From contig CP069300.1 of assembly GCA_016839165.1 (NCBI GenBank), positions 2,852,001 through 2,916,000 on the forward strand: 64,000 nt of DNA, in the 5' to 3' direction. The DNA is from Bradyrhizobium sp. PSBB068. GTDB lineage: Bacteria > Pseudomonadota > Alphaproteobacteria > Rhizobiales > Xanthobacteraceae. The position numbers and the translations under genes were made by a program. Of the stretch, positions 19,501 to 30,628 are shown piece after piece. Below the pieces are notes generated by a model. That model had not been told where the DNA came from. It ran no database searches and worked only from the letters and a program-made list of their open reading frames with translations. Every line of letters begins with the position of its first letter. Within the stretch, counting starts at the first letter, position 1.

Positions 19501-21873
19501 TTACGCCGCGTTCGCCTTGGCATCCTGGATCGCGCGCCAGACTTTTTCCGGCGTCAGCGGCATGTTGATGTGCTTGATGCCGTACTCCGACAGCGCGTCG
19601 ACCACCGCGTTGACGACGCAGACGAGGCTGCCGGCACAGCCGGCTTCGCCGCAGCCCTTGGTGCCGAGTGGGTTGGATTTCGCCGGCGAGGGATGATCGC
19701 CGACCTCCATGGGCGGCACATCGCCGGCGCGCGGCAACGCGTAATCCATGAACGAGCCGGTGATCGGCTGGCCGGAGGCGTCGTAGCTGACTTCCTCCAT
19801 CAGCGCCTGGCCGATGCCCTGCGCGACGCCGCCGTGCAGCTGGCCGGCGACGATCATCGGATTGACCACGACGCCGAAATCATTGACCGCGGAGTAGCGC
19901 ACGATCCGCGTCACGCCGGTGTCGGGATCGATCTCGACCTCGGCGACGTGGCAGCCGTTCGGGAAGGTCGAGGCGGTCTCCTTGGTGGCGTGATCGACGT
20001 CGAGCGTGTCAGGCGCGCCCTCGGGCATCTTGCCGGCGCGCATCCGCTCGGCGAGCTCCATGATGCCGATCGAGCGATCGGTGCCGGCGATGGTGAAGCG
20101 GCCCTGGCCGAACTCGATGTCGGCCTCGGAGGCCTCCAGCATGTGCGCGGCCGCCTTCTTGCCCTTCTCGACGACGAGCGCGGAGGCCTCGACGATCGCC
20201 TGGCCGGTTGCGGTGATCGAGCGCGAACCGCCGGTGCCGTTGCCGAACCGAACCAGATCGCTGTCGCCCTGTTCGAGCGTGATGTTCTCGAAGGGCACGC
20301 CGAGCTGGTCGGACAGCACCTGCGCGAACGGCGTGGCGTGGCCTTGGCCGTAATCAAGCGTGCCGGTGGTGAGCTTCACCGAGCCGTCCGGCTCGAAGGT
20401 GATCTTGCCGAGCTCGCCCGACGGCGGCGCGGTGACTTCGAGATAGGAGCCGACGGCGATGCCGCGCAGCTTGCCGTTCTTCCTGCTTTCCTTCTTGCGC
20501 TTGGCGAAGTTCTCGTAGTCGGAGATCTCCAGCGCCTTCTGGAACACGCCGGCGAAATCGCCGCTGTCATAGGTGACGCCTGATGCCGCCGGGAACGGCA
20601 GCTGCGACGGCTTGATGAAGTTGCGCTTGCGCAAGGTGACGCGGCTGATGCCCATCTCGTCGGCAGCGGCATCGATCAGCCGCTCCATGTAATAGTTCGC
20701 CTCGGGCCGGCCGGCGCCGCGATAGGCGCCCATCAACGTGGTGTTGGTCAAGACCGTCTTGATGTCGACGCCGAGCAGCGGCGTGCGATACACGCTGGCG
20801 AGGTTCTTGCCGGTGTTGAGCGACAGCGGGCCGGGCGCGACGCCTGTGATGTAGGCGCCGAGATTGCCGTAGCCGGACAGCCGCACCGCAAGGAACTTGC
20901 CCTCGGCATCGAGCGCGAGCTCGGCATGGATCAGCTGTGCGCGGCCCTGGCTGTCGGAGAGGAAGCTGGTCGAGCGTTCGTCGAGCCACTTCACCGGACG
21001 GCCGAGCTCGCGCGCCGCATGCGCGATGCAGGTGTATTCGGGATAGCTGAGGTTCTTCATCCCGAACGAGCCGCCGACATTGCCGGTGAGGATGCGGACC
21101 TTATCGGCAGGCACGTTGAGCAGACGCGCCATGATCGCCTTGTTGCCGGAGACGCCCTGGGTCGGCACTTGCAGCGTGAAGCGCTCGGTCTTTTTGTCGT
21201 AATGCGCCAGCGCGACGCGCGGCTCCATCGAGACCACGGCGACGCGGGTGTTGACGATGTCGAGTTTTGTCACATGCGCGGCGGCAGCGAACGCTGCCTC
21301 GATCTTGGCGGTGTCGCCATAGTGATAGTCGAGCGCGACGTTATTCGGGATGTTGTCGTAGAGTTGCGGCGCGCCGGGCTTCGACGCCTCGGCGGCGTCG
21401 GTCACCGCCGGCAGCGGCTCGATGTCGACCTCGACCGCCTCGGCCGCATCGCGCGCCTGCGCCGCGGTCTCCGCGACCACGAAGGCCACGGGATCGCCGA
21501 CGAAGCGCACCTTGTCGGTCGCGAGCGCCGGGCGGTTGGTCTGCAGCAGCGGGGAGCCGTCGCGGTTCTTCAGCGGCAGGCCGCAGGTGAAGGGCTTGTA
21601 GCCGGCGGCGGCAAGGTCGGCGCCGGTCCAGACGCCGAGCACGCCCGGCATCGCCTTGGCGGCTTCGGTGTCGATCCCCTTGATCAATCCGTGGGCATGG
21701 GAGGAGCGGACCATCCAGCAGATGGCCTGGCCGGGCAGGGAGAAATCGTCGGTGTATCTGCCCTTGCCCCGCACCAGGGTGTCGTCCTCCTTTCGTCGAA
21801 CGGGCTGTCCGACACCATATTTTTGCAGTGCGATAGCGTTGTCGAGAGAGGCGGGCGGCGTATGATCTTGCAT
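19501..21873 (-). CDS. Molybdenum hydroxylase large subunit (xanthine dehydrogenase / CoxL form II type)
   Basis: A 790-residue molybdopterin-binding subunit of the xanthine dehydrogenase family. The N-terminal [20 protein letters not shown] block starts the a/b hammerhead domain. The molybdenum-site segment reads [10 protein letters not shown] near residue 380, the form II pattern, not the AYxCSFR loop of true CO dehydrogenase. The catalytic glutamate is in [13 protein letters not shown] near residue 742. Start MQDHTPPAS (21873) is chosen as the family start; the upstream 52 residues of the open frame look non-coding. No FAD or 2Fe-2S subunit gene is adjacent in the window, which is odd for a three-subunit enzyme. 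Substrate unknown. Confidence 0.88.
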   Translation of the reverse strand: MQDHTPPASLDNAIALQKYGVGQPVRRKEDDTLVRGKGRYTDDFSLPGQAICWMVRSSHAHGLIKGIDTEAAKAMPGVLGVWTGADLAAAGYKPFTCGLPLKNRDGSPLLQTNRPALATDKVRFVGDPVAFVVAETAAQARDAAEAVEVDIEPLPAVTDAAEASKPGAPQLYDNIPNNVALDYHYGDTAKIEAAFAAAAHVTKLDIVNTRVAVVSMEPRVALAHYDKKTERFTLQVPTQGVSGNKAIMARLLNVPADKVRILTGNVGGSFGMKNLSYPEYTCIAHAARELGRPVKWLDERSTSFLSDSQGRAQLIHAELALDAEGKFLAVRLSGYGNLGAYITGVAPGPLSLNTGKNLASVYRTPLLGVDIKTVLTNTTLMGAYRGAGRPEANYYMERLIDAAADEMGISRVTLRKRNFIKPSQLPFPAASGVTYDSGDFAGVFQKALEISDYENFAKRKKESRKNGKLRGIAVGSYLEVTAPPSGELGKITFEPDGSVKLTTGTLDYGQGHATPFAQVLSDQLGVPFENITLEQGDSDLVRFGNGTGGSRSITATGQAIVEASALVVEKGKKAAAHMLEASEADIEFGQGRFTIAGTDRSIGIMELAERMRAGKMPEGAPDTLDVDHATKETASTFPNGCHVAEVEIDPDTGVTRIVRYSAVNDFGVVVNPMIVAGQLHGGVAQGIGQALMEEVSYDASGQPITGSFMDYALPRAGDVPPMEVGDHPSPAKSNPLGTKGCGEAGCAGSLVCVVNAVVDALSEYGIKHINMPLTPEKVWRAIQDAKANAA

Positions 21874-22083
21874 CGAAAATGACCTGAAATGCCCGGATTT
21901 GCTGGAGTTTGGGGGCGCAGACGAGATAACGCACGCCCCCCTTAACGACAACGCCCGATTGGGCATGGACCCAATGTGAACGGAGTTTGCGCAGGGCTCT
22001 GACGCTGCTAAAGTTTCCGTGAACGACAATTATTCGGCGGGCCCCAGGGATCGCCCCTGGGGCGCTGCGGAAAGACAGTTTTG

Positions 22084-23127
22084 ATGAACGACCATGTGCG
22101 GCTTTGCGACGGCCCTCCGGCCAGCGAAGCCCCGTCAGGGTTGGTTGCGGCAGCCGCGGAAAGTGGCGTCTACGCCGCGCTCGACCTTGGCACCAATAAT
22201 TGCCGGCTCTTGATTGCCTGTCCCACTGGCGACGGGTTCCGCGTGGTCGACTCCTTCTCGCGGATCATCCGGCTCGGCGAAGGCATCGCCGCGACCGGCT
22301 CGATCAGCGAGGCTGCGATCGAGCGCGCCATTGCTGCGCTCGCCATTTGCAGCGACAAGATCCGCTATCGCAAGGCGCGCCGGCTACGGCTGATCGCCAC
22401 CGAGGCCTGCCGCGCCGCCGGCAACGCCGAAAGCTTTCGCGCGCGCGTCGCGGCCGAGACCGGCATCGAGCTCGAGGTGATCGATCGCGAAACCGAGGCG
22501 ACGCTCGCCGTGATCGGCTGCTCGCCGCTGCTCGACCCGAAGGGCCGGGGCGCCATCCTGTTCGACATCGGCGGCGGCTCGACCGAGCTGGTGCGGATCG
22601 AGCGCGATCCCGCCGCGCCCGATGCGCCGCCGCGCATCAAGGCGTGGATGTCGATCCCGCTCGGCGTCGTGACGCTGGCCGAGCATTTCGGCGGCAAGAA
22701 TGTCACCAGGGATTTGTATGCGCAGATGATCGACGAGGTCGCGCGGCATGTCGCGCCGTTCGCGGCCGAGCATGGCCGGGATCTGCGCGACATGCACATG
22801 CTCGGCACCTCGGGCACCGTCACGACGCTCGCCGGCGTTTTCCTCAACCTGTCGCGCTACGACCGCCGCCGCATCGACGGCATCTGGATGAATGATTGCG
22901 ACGTCACTGCGACGATCCAGAAGCTGCTCGGCATGAGCTACGAGGCGCGCGTCAACAACAGCTGCATCAGTGTCGAGCGGGCCGACCTCGTGCTCGCCGG
23001 CTGCGCCATCCTCGACGCGATCCGCAACGCGTTCCCGATGCCGCGGCTCCGGGTCGCCGATCGCGGCCTGCGCGAGGGCATGCTGGTCGAGATGATGCGC
23101 GAGGACGGCGCGCTGCGGGCGTGCTAG
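22084..23127 (+). CDS. Ppx/GppA family phosphatase (exopolyphosphatase-like)
   Basis: A 347-residue member of the ASKHA phosphatase superfamily that hydrolyses polyphosphate or pppGpp. Phosphate-binding motifs are YAALDLGTNNCRLLI near residue 30 and ILFDIGGGSTELV near 160, and GTSGTVTTLAG near 240. It is shorter than E. coli Ppx (about 510), lacking the C-terminal HD-like domain, as is usual in alphaproteobacteria. ATG 22084 is preferred to the adjacent TTG. RlmE follows 33 bases downstream, a gene order I recognise from Bradyrhizobium-like genomes. Confidence 0.9.
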   Translation: MNDHVRLCDGPPASEAPSGLVAAAAESGVYAALDLGTNNCRLLIACPTGDGFRVVDSFSRIIRLGEGIAATGSISEAAIERAIAALAICSDKIRYRKARRLRLIATEACRAAGNAESFRARVAAETGIELEVIDRETEATLAVIGCSPLLDPKGRGAILFDIGGGSTELVRIERDPAAPDAPPRIKAWMSIPLGVVTLAEHFGGKNVTRDLYAQMIDEVARHVAPFAAEHGRDLRDMHMLGTSGTVTTLAGVFLNLSRYDRRRIDGIWMNDCDVTATIQKLLGMSYEARVNNSCISVERADLVLAGCAILDAIRNAFPMPRLRVADRGLREGMLVEMMREDGALRAC

Positions 23128-23160
23128 AACACGCCCAATCACACCAATCCAAGAAAGATC

Positions 23161-23862
23161 ATGGCGAAAGACACCACCGGGCGGCTGCACGTCACGGTCA
23201 AGAGCGGCGGCAAGCGAAAGCTGTCGTCAAAACTCTGGCTCGAGCGCCAGCTCAACGATCCCTATGTCGCCAAGGCCAAGGCGATGGGCTACCGCTCGCG
23301 CGCGGCGTTCAAGCTGCTCGAGATCGACGACAAATACCGCCTGCTCAAGCCGGGCATGACCGTCGTCGACCTCGGTGCCGCGCCCGGCGGCTGGAGCCAG
23401 ATCGCGGCCAAGCGAACCGGGGCCGCCGACGGCAAGGGCAAGGTGGTCGCGATCGACTTGCTGGAGATGGGCGAGATTCCCGGGGTGACGTTCGCGCAGC
23501 TCGACTTCCTCGACCACGACGCGCCGGAAAAGCTGATCGCGATGATGGGCGGCCGCGCCGATTTCGTGATGTCCGATATGGCCGCCAACACCACCGGCCA
23601 CCGCAAGACCGACCAGCTGCGCATCATCGGCCTGGTCGAGACCGCCGCGCATTTCGCCGGCGAGGTGCTCAATCCCGGCGGCACGTTCCTGGCAAAAGTG
23701 TTCCAGAGCGGCGCCGATGCCGAGCTGGTGGCGCAGCTGAAGCGCGACTTTGCAGCCGTGCGTCACGTCAAGCCGGCGGCGAGCCGCCAGGATTCGTCGG
23801 AGCGCTACGTGCTGGCGACGGGGTTTCGGGGACAGCAGCAGCCGTCATTGCGAGGAGCGTAG
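23161..23862 (+). CDS. rlmE: 23S rRNA (uridine-2'-O)-methyltransferase RlmE
   Basis: A 233-residue RrmJ/FtsJ-type methyltransferase that methylates U2552 of 23S rRNA late in 50S assembly. SAM motif [15 protein letters not shown] is near residue 62; the K-D-K-E catalytic set is visible in [24 protein letters not shown] and [11 protein letters not shown]. The N-terminus is basic. The last residues (PSLRGA) and the TAG stop are read from a dispersed palindrome that begins at 23844, so the C-terminal tail is repeat-derived. Confidence 0.95.
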   Translation: MAKDTTGRLHVTVKSGGKRKLSSKLWLERQLNDPYVAKAKAMGYRSRAAFKLLEIDDKYRLLKPGMTVVDLGAAPGGWSQIAAKRTGAADGKGKVVAIDLLEMGEIPGVTFAQLDFLDHDAPEKLIAMMGGRADFVMSDMAANTTGHRKTDQLRIIGLVETAAHFAGEVLNPGGTFLAKVFQSGADAELVAQLKRDFAAVRHVKPAASRQDSSERYVLATGFRGQQQPSLRGA

Positions 23863-23927
23863 CGGAGCGGCAATCCATCGTTCCGCAGACGTGGGGGCAT
23901 GGCTTGCTTCGCTCCGCTCGCAATGAC
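23844..23927. repeat. REP-type palindrome, GTCATTGCGAGGAGCG family, overlapping the rlmE 3' end
   Basis: Outer arms GTCATTGCGAGGAGCGTAGC and GCTTCGCTCCGCTCGCAATG+AC with GCAATCCATCG inside. It overlaps the last six codons of rlmE. Another copy is at 32386-32469 and a mosaic copy at 34311-34419. Confidence 0.85.
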
Positions 23928-23937
23928 GGGACTGAAA

Positions 23938-25425
23938 CTACCCCAGCCGCTGATCCCTCGCGTTCTGGGTGTTCTCGGTCGCCGTCTTGACGGCGTCGGC
24001 GGCGGCGCGCTTCTCGGCGCCCTTGCGGCTCGAGATGTCGATCGGCTTGCGGCCGGAGATTTCGCTGCCGGCGTCGGCCGGCATCTGCCAGAAGAACCAG
24101 GCCGATGCCGCCGAGATCAACGACACCACGATGAAGGCCGGCGCGAACACGTCGGCGGAGAGTTCGGTCTGGTGATGCAGCGCCAGCGTGGTTTCAACTG
24201 AGAACGCGCCGACCGCGACGCCCGCTGACACTGCGAGCTGCTGGTTGACGCTGACGAGGGTGGTGGCGCGGCTCATCTGCGGCGCCTCGACCTCGGCATA
24301 AGCGACCGTGTTGATCGCGGTGAATTGCAGCGAGCGGAAGAAGCCGCCGACCACCAGGATGGTGAAGATCAGCATCAGCGGCGTCGAGATCGTGAACAGC
24401 GCGCAGGCGGCGAGGAAGGCCGAACTGACCACGGCGTTGACCGTCATCATGTTGCGGAAGCCGAATGCCTTGATGATGCGGGCCGCCAGCGTCTTCATGC
24501 CCATGGCGCCGACCGCGGAGGCGAACGTCACGAGGCCGGACTGGAACGGCGACAGGCCGAAGCCGACCTGCATCAACAGCGGCAGCAGGAACGGCAGTGC
24601 GCCGATGCCGAGCCGGAACATGAAGCCGCCGACGATCGAGGCGCGCATCGTCGGCAGCCGCAGCAGGCCGAAATCGAGCACCGGCGAACCGGTGCGCCGC
24701 GCATGCAGGACATAGAGCGTCATCGAGATCGAGCCCACCCCGACCAAGGCGGCGACGATCGGCCAGGGCAGGAGATTGAGGCCTGCGACCGACAGCCCGA
24801 AGGCGATGCCGGCAAGGCCGATGCCGGCCAGCACCAGTCCCATCAGGTCGAAACGCTCGGGGTCTTCGCTCTTGATCGGGTCGATATATTTCAGCGCCAG
24901 GAAGATGCCGAGCAGCCCGATCGGGATGTTGATCAGGAAGATCCAGTGCCAGGAGAAATAGGTGGTGATGAAGCCGCCGAGCGGCGGCCCGATCACCGGC
25001 CCGATCAGCGCGGGGACCGTGACCCAGGCCATCGCATTGACCAGCGCGCTCTTGTCGACCGAGCGCAACAGCACCAATCGCCCAACCGGCGTCATCATCG
25101 CGCCGCCGAGGCCCTGCAGGATGCGGGCGAACACGAAATCGGTCACCGAGGACGACAGCGCGCAGCCGATCGAGCCCAGCATGAACACGGCGACCGCGCC
25201 GGCGAACACGATTCGGGCGCCGAAGCGGTCGGCGGTCCAGCCGCTCGCCGGGATGAACACCGCGAGCGACAGCAGATAGGACGTGATCGCGAGCTTGAGC
25301 GTCAGGGGGCTGGTGCCGATATCGGCGGCGATCGCCGGCAGCGAGGTCGCAATCACCGTGGAGTCCATGTTTTCCATGAACAGGGCAGTGGCCACGATGA
25401 GCGGGATCAGGCGTTGTTTGTTCAT
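23938..25425 (-). CDS. MFS transporter, DHA2 (EmrB/QacA) family exporter
   Basis: A 495-residue protein with about 14 hydrophobic segments, the drug:H+ antiporter 2 layout. Helix 1 holds the family motif FMENMDSTVIATSLPAIAAD with the conserved aspartate; the WTADRFGARIVF loop after helix 2 and the antiporter motif PVIGPPLGGFITTYFSWHW in helix 5 are also present. The start MNKQRLIPL (25425) is at the family position; the longer frame is spurious. No membrane-fusion partner gene is adjacent. The substrate is unknown. Confidence 0.9.
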   Translation of the reverse strand: MNKQRLIPLIVATALFMENMDSTVIATSLPAIAADIGTSPLTLKLAITSYLLSLAVFIPASGWTADRFGARIVFAGAVAVFMLGSIGCALSSSVTDFVFARILQGLGGAMMTPVGRLVLLRSVDKSALVNAMAWVTVPALIGPVIGPPLGGFITTYFSWHWIFLINIPIGLLGIFLALKYIDPIKSEDPERFDLMGLVLAGIGLAGIAFGLSVAGLNLLPWPIVAALVGVGSISMTLYVLHARRTGSPVLDFGLLRLPTMRASIVGGFMFRLGIGALPFLLPLLMQVGFGLSPFQSGLVTFASAVGAMGMKTLAARIIKAFGFRNMMTVNAVVSSAFLAACALFTISTPLMLIFTILVVGGFFRSLQFTAINTVAYAEVEAPQMSRATTLVSVNQQLAVSAGVAVGAFSVETTLALHHQTELSADVFAPAFIVVSLISAASAWFFWQMPADAGSEISGRKPIDISSRKGAEKRAAADAVKTATENTQNARDQRLG

Positions 25426-25602
25426 CAAAACAGGACAGCTGTGCTGAAAATGCGGGCGAGGGGGCCATATCATCCTGCCTCCGGCCACGCTATTGCGGAA
25501 CCCGGTAAACCACCTAAATCCTGCGTGACGCTGGTATGCATCCGCCAGCGCTCGAGCACCGTTCCGACAGGGTCTGAACGGTGCTCTGGATTCATATTTT
25601 GA

Positions 25603-25650
25603 CGCGTTTTCGTCACGCGAACCGGTAACCACTTCGCTCGAAAACGCTCT
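25603..25650. repeat. Dispersed Rhizobiales repeat, GAGCGTTTTC type, reverse copy
   Basis: Read on the minus strand it begins AGAGCGTTTTCGAGCGAAGT, continues through TTACCGGTTCGCGTGACG and ends AAAACGCG, matching 8995-9048 in inverted orientation with few differences. It lies directly upstream of the small membrane protein gene. Confidence 0.7.
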
Positions 25651-25662
25651 GGAAGGTTTGCC

Positions 25663-25914
25663 GTGATCTACGTCCTCGCCGCTCTGCTGCCGCCGATCGG
25701 GCTGCTCCTGAACGGACAGCCGTTTTCGGCCATCTTCAACCTGGTTCTGATCGTGTTTTGCGCGATTTTCGGACTGTTTTTCCACGTCTTGCTGCTGGTC
25801 CCGTCGGCCCATGCGGTGATCGCGGTCCACATGAAGCGGGAAGACCGGCGCCACCGCGAGATGGTCGAGGCGATCCGCCGCCACGGGCCGCCGCCGGGTT
25901 ACAGGGTCCCCTGA
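25663..25914 (+). CDS. Small membrane protein, Pmp3/YqaE-like
   Basis: An 83-residue protein with two hydrophobic helices: VLAALLPPIGLLLNGQPFS contains the LPP-G segment typical of Pmp3/UPF0057 proteins, and the second helix is LIVFCAIFGLFFHVLLLV. A basic C-terminal tail (MKREDRRHREMVEAIRRHG) would face the cytoplasm. Pmp3 proteins affect membrane potential and salt tolerance in other organisms. The GTG at 25663 is the only reasonable start; an AAGG lies 10 bases upstream. Family assignment is by resemblance. Confidence 0.7.
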   Translation: MIYVLAALLPPIGLLLNGQPFSAIFNLVLIVFCAIFGLFFHVLLLVPSAHAVIAVHMKREDRRHREMVEAIRRHGPPPGYRVP

Positions 25915-25957
25915 CCAGGTTCCTAAAAAGCCTGTGCATGGCTGGCAAACACTTTGA

Positions 25958-27586
<1,629 letters not shown>

Positions 27587-27597
27587 AAACCACCGTC

Positions 27598-27720
27598 GTC
27601 ATTCCGGGGCTCGCGAAGCGAGCGCCCGGAATCCATCGGGCGGCACCGTTGGTGGATGAATGGATTCCGGGCTCGTGCTTCGCACGCCCTCAGATGCGCA
27701 ATTGCGCATCGGGGAATGAC
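27598..27720. repeat. REP-type palindrome, GTCATTCCGGG family
   Basis: Outer arms GTCATTCCGGGGCTCGCGAA and GGGGAATGAC, with GGAATCCATCGGG and ATGGATTCCGGGCTCG inside, plus an added CAGATGCGCAATTGCGCATC hairpin near the right end. It fills the 293-bp gap after guaB; the remainder (27721-27879) shows no gene. Confidence 0.8.
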
Positions 27721-27879
27721 GACTTGAGAGTCGGCGCCACCGTTTTCGGCATGACGCCCGTCATTTCAAACAACATTTCAAACAGTTCGACGCGAAAGAA
27801 CAAAATCCGTCTCCCTTGCGGGGAGGCGGATTGCATGCCTACGTGTGCGCCACGAACCAATCACCTCAAGAGGAAAATC

Positions 27880-28902
27880 ATGTCCCAAGGAAAGCGCATC
27901 GTTCTGGCCTCGCGTCCGCATGGCGAGCCCACGCCGGCCAATTTCAGGCTCGAGGACTACACGCCGCCGACGCCGGGCGCGGGTGAGGTTCTGCTGCGCA
28001 CCATCTGGCTGTCGCTGGATCCCTATATGCGCGGCCGCATGGCCGACGGTCCGTCCTATGCCGCGCCGGTGCCGGTCGGCGGGGTGATGGAAGGCGGCAC
28101 TGTGAGCGAGGTGATCGCGTCCAACAATCCCGCCTTCGCCAAGGGCGATATCGTGCTGTCGCGCGCGGGCTGGCAGACCCATGTGCTGTCCGACGGCAAG
28201 GGGCTCGCCAAGATCGATTCGAAGATCGCGCCGATTTCGACCGCGGTCGGCGTGCTCGGCATGCCCGGCATGACCGCCTATACGGGCCTGCTCGAGATCG
28301 GCAAGCCGCAGCCGGGCGAGACGGTGGTGGTTGCTGGTGCCTCCGGTGCGGTCGGATCGGCGGTCGGCCAGATCGCGAAGATCAAAGGCGCGCGCGCGAT
28401 CGGCATCGCCGGCGGCAAGGACAAGTGCGCCTACGTCAAGAACGAGCTCGGCTTCGACGAGTGCCTCGACCATCGCGATCCCAATCTCGCCGCCAAGCTG
28501 AAGGAAGCCTGCCCGAAGGGCATCGACGTCTATTTCGAGAATGTCGGCGGTGCAGTGTTCGACGCGGTGTTTCCGCTGCTGAATGCGTTCGCGCGCATCC
28601 CGGTCTGCGGCCTGATCGCGCATTACAACGACACCGAGGCGCACGCGCCGAAATGGGCCGGCGCGATGATGCGCAACATCCTGACCAAGCGGCTGACCTT
28701 CCGCGGCTTCATCGTCAGCGACTTCGCCGCCATGCATGGCGACTTCCTACGCGACATGTCGCAATGGGTCCGCGAGGGCAAGGTCAAGTACAAGGAGTTC
28801 GTGACTGAGGGGCTGGACAGCGCGCCGGAGGCCTTCATCGGCCTGCTCAAGGGCGCCAATTTCGGCAAGCAGCTTGTGCGGGTCGGGCCCGATAAGGCCT
28901 GA
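27880..28902 (+). CDS. NADP-dependent MDR oxidoreductase (CurA / prostaglandin-reductase type)
   Basis: A 340-residue zinc-independent medium-chain reductase. The N-terminal SLDPYMRGRMADGPSYAAP block is diagnostic for the leukotriene-B4 dehydrogenase/CurA subgroup, and the cofactor motif is VVVAGASGAVGSAVGQIAK near residue 150. Zn-binding residues are missing, as expected. Members reduce the double bond of enones such as curcumin or 2-alkenals. An AAGAGG 6 bases upstream supports the ATG at 27880; the longer open frame continues from guaB antisense sequence and is not coding. Confidence 0.9.
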   Translation: MSQGKRIVLASRPHGEPTPANFRLEDYTPPTPGAGEVLLRTIWLSLDPYMRGRMADGPSYAAPVPVGGVMEGGTVSEVIASNNPAFAKGDIVLSRAGWQTHVLSDGKGLAKIDSKIAPISTAVGVLGMPGMTAYTGLLEIGKPQPGETVVVAGASGAVGSAVGQIAKIKGARAIGIAGGKDKCAYVKNELGFDECLDHRDPNLAAKLKEACPKGIDVYFENVGGAVFDAVFPLLNAFARIPVCGLIAHYNDTEAHAPKWAGAMMRNILTKRLTFRGFIVSDFAAMHGDFLRDMSQWVREGKVKYKEFVTEGLDSAPEAFIGLLKGANFGKQLVRVGPDKA

Positions 28903-28967
28903 GCAAGGGCCCCTCAGCTCTCATTCCGCGCAACAAAGTATCAAAAACGCCACATTGGCGAGCTTTT

Positions 28968-28985
28968 GGGGGCCTTTCGGCCCCC
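28968..28985 (+). terminator. Possible rho-independent terminator after the MDR reductase gene
   Basis: A 7-bp GC stem GGGGGCC/GGCCCCC with loop TTTC, followed by ATTTGCTT. The stem is strong; the T tract is short, so efficiency is uncertain. It lies 66 bases after the stop codon. Confidence 0.5.
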
Positions 28986-29044
28986 ATTTGCTTGACGGAG
29001 ACCCGGAGCAGTTGATTCAATATGGCTATATTTCAGGTGTAGCC

Positions 29045-29299
29045 ATGGTTTTTGAAGCGATTGTTTTCGGGGTCATCGTCCTCGCCGTCGGCTATTGGGC
29101 GACGATGTTCGTCATGGGCCGCCGCGACGACGTGTTGCATGGAAAATTCGTCGAGGAGGAGCCGGCCGCCGAGCCGGCGCGCCCCACGCCATACATGCGT
29201 CGCGCGCGGACCGCGCCGGCTGCGCCGCAGCCAAACAAGGAATCGCTTCAGGCGTTGCTCACCGTCATCAAGCGGGACCTGCACGACGCCGCGCGATAG
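29045..29299 (+). CDS. Small single-pass membrane protein, hypothetical
   Basis: An 84-residue protein with one N-terminal helix (VFEAIVFGVIVLAVGYWATM) followed by a charged, proline- and alanine-rich cytoplasmic tail (EEEPAAEPARPTPY) and a basic C-terminus (VIKRDLHDAAR). The ATG at 29045 is chosen because it begins directly before the helix; the open frame runs upstream through the terminator hairpin. No family recognised. It is convergent with the metallophosphoesterase gene, leaving 9 bases between the stops. Confidence 0.6.
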   Translation: MVFEAIVFGVIVLAVGYWATMFVMGRRDDVLHGKFVEEEPAAEPARPTPYMRRARTAPAAPQPNKESLQALLTVIKRDLHDAAR

Positions 29300-29308
29300 C
29301 CACGCAGC

Positions 29309-30148
29309 TCAGGCAGCCGGCTGCTTGCCGAACAGCGTATCCAGGTCGACATCGACCTGGCCCTTGGCCCTGACGTGGCGCACCTCGAAGCCATCGGGCT
29401 GGAAGCGGTACTCGACGAGACCGACTTCCTTGATGCCGATTACTTCCTGCCGCGCATCTGAAATGATGAAGCCGGCCGAGGGCGCCCAGACGTGCCTGAC
29501 ATGCTCGAACGTGTAGTCGCGGCGCTGGTGCACATGGCCGCTGCCGACCAGGCGCCAGTCGACCTTGCCGAACATCTCGATCAGGCGGCGGCGCGCCGGC
29601 TGCGGCACGAAGCGGATCGCGGTCTCGACGCGCTCGGCATCGTTGGGGACGTCGAGATACAGCGGCTTGTGCACGAACAGCGCGACCGGCCGGCCGACAG
29701 CCTTGTCGAGCGCGCCCGCGAGCCAGTCGAATTGCTCGGCCTCGCTGTCGAGCCCGGTGTTCATGATCAGCGAATTGAGGCCGATGAAGCACCAGCCGGC
29801 GGCGTCGAAATGCCAGCGGTCTTCGCCGAGCACCGAGTTGAAGGCGCGGCGCGTCTCCTCGGTCGGCAACTGCGCAGGCGTGGGGCCGACCGCGGTCGGA
29901 TTGTCGCCGATGTCGTGATTGCCGGGCAGATAGAGGCAATCGACCGGCAGCGCGTTGTGCAGCTCCCTGGCGAACGTCATGTCGTCGCGGCTGGTCGGCC
30001 CGTCGAACGAGACGTCGCCGGAGTTGAGCACGAGATCGGGCCGCGTCGCATCGATATGCTCGCTGACGCGATGAAAGTTGTCGACGAGCGGCTTGAAGCG
30101 GCTCGCGAGGTGGGTGTCGGAGATCTGGGTCAGGCGAAACTGGGACAT
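29309..30148 (-). CDS. Metallophosphoesterase, class III nucleotidyl-phosphodiesterase type
   Basis: A 279-residue calcineurin-like phosphoesterase. The five metal motifs appear in order: DTH (residues 11-13), LNSGDVS near 42, GNHD near 75, a histidine in ALFVHKPLY, and GSGHVHQ near 200. This set is that of cAMP phosphodiesterase/GpdQ-type enzymes acting on phosphodiesters. Length and start are standard. The natural substrate cannot be deduced. It stands alone. Confidence 0.88.
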   Translation of the reverse strand: MSQFRLTQISDTHLASRFKPLVDNFHRVSEHIDATRPDLVLNSGDVSFDGPTSRDDMTFARELHNALPVDCLYLPGNHDIGDNPTAVGPTPAQLPTEETRRAFNSVLGEDRWHFDAAGWCFIGLNSLIMNTGLDSEAEQFDWLAGALDKAVGRPVALFVHKPLYLDVPNDAERVETAIRFVPQPARRRLIEMFGKVDWRLVGSGHVHQRRDYTFEHVRHVWAPSAGFIISDARQEVIGIKEVGLVEYRFQPDGFEVRHVRAKGQVDVDLDTLFGKQPAA

Positions 30149-30286
30149 GCATCGCTCCTTTTGGCCGGAGCATAGGTCGGCGCGAAGTCGGAACGATGAC
30201 GATTTCGTCGTGTTATTCGCTGCTCTGTTTGATGTGTTGTTTGATGTCTTGTTTGAAGAGTCTGGTTTGAAGCGTTGGCGTTGCCG

Positions 30287-30502
30287 CTAGATCGCGAGCT
30301 GCATGATCGAGGGCGTTGGCAGGGCAGGCGGAACCATGCCGAGCCTGCCATCCGCCGAATCATCGAACCAGCCGATGCCGGGGTCGATCGCCTTCAGCGC
30401 CGAGGTGAGGAGATCGCCGAGCGTCGCCGCCGCCAGCGCCCTACCGTCCGGGATCGGGGGATGATGCGCATCGCGTCATCGCAGAGGAACTGAAACCGCC
30501 AT
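30287..30502 (-). pseudogene. Possible broken small gene with an in-frame TGA
   Basis: The minus strand between the metallophosphoesterase and MAPEG genes reads, after a TGA at 30476-30478, a 62-residue protein-like segment (PIPDGRALAAATLGDLLTSA, then GIGWFDDSADGRLGMVPPAL) with GC-rich codon use. No start codon lies after the TGA; an ATG eight codons upstream (30502) is in the same frame. This looks like a small gene disrupted near its start, or a chance frame. The rest of the 480-bp gap (30149-30628) shows nothing I can support. Confidence 0.3.
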
Positions 30503-30628
30503 TGGTCCCGGGAGTTGGCCATCCGGGCTCGGATCATGGTTCAACGGGTTACCGCGTACGCTTCATTGTCAGGGGCGCGCGCGGCGGCTAAGAGGGCGGC
30601 CGGGCGCCCGCGGCTGAGGGAGATTTTG

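Noticed and set aside
19501..21873. Aerobic carbon monoxide dehydrogenase (CoxL form I)
   Set aside because: The Mo-site loop is AYRGAGR, not AYxCSFR, and coxM/coxS are absent.
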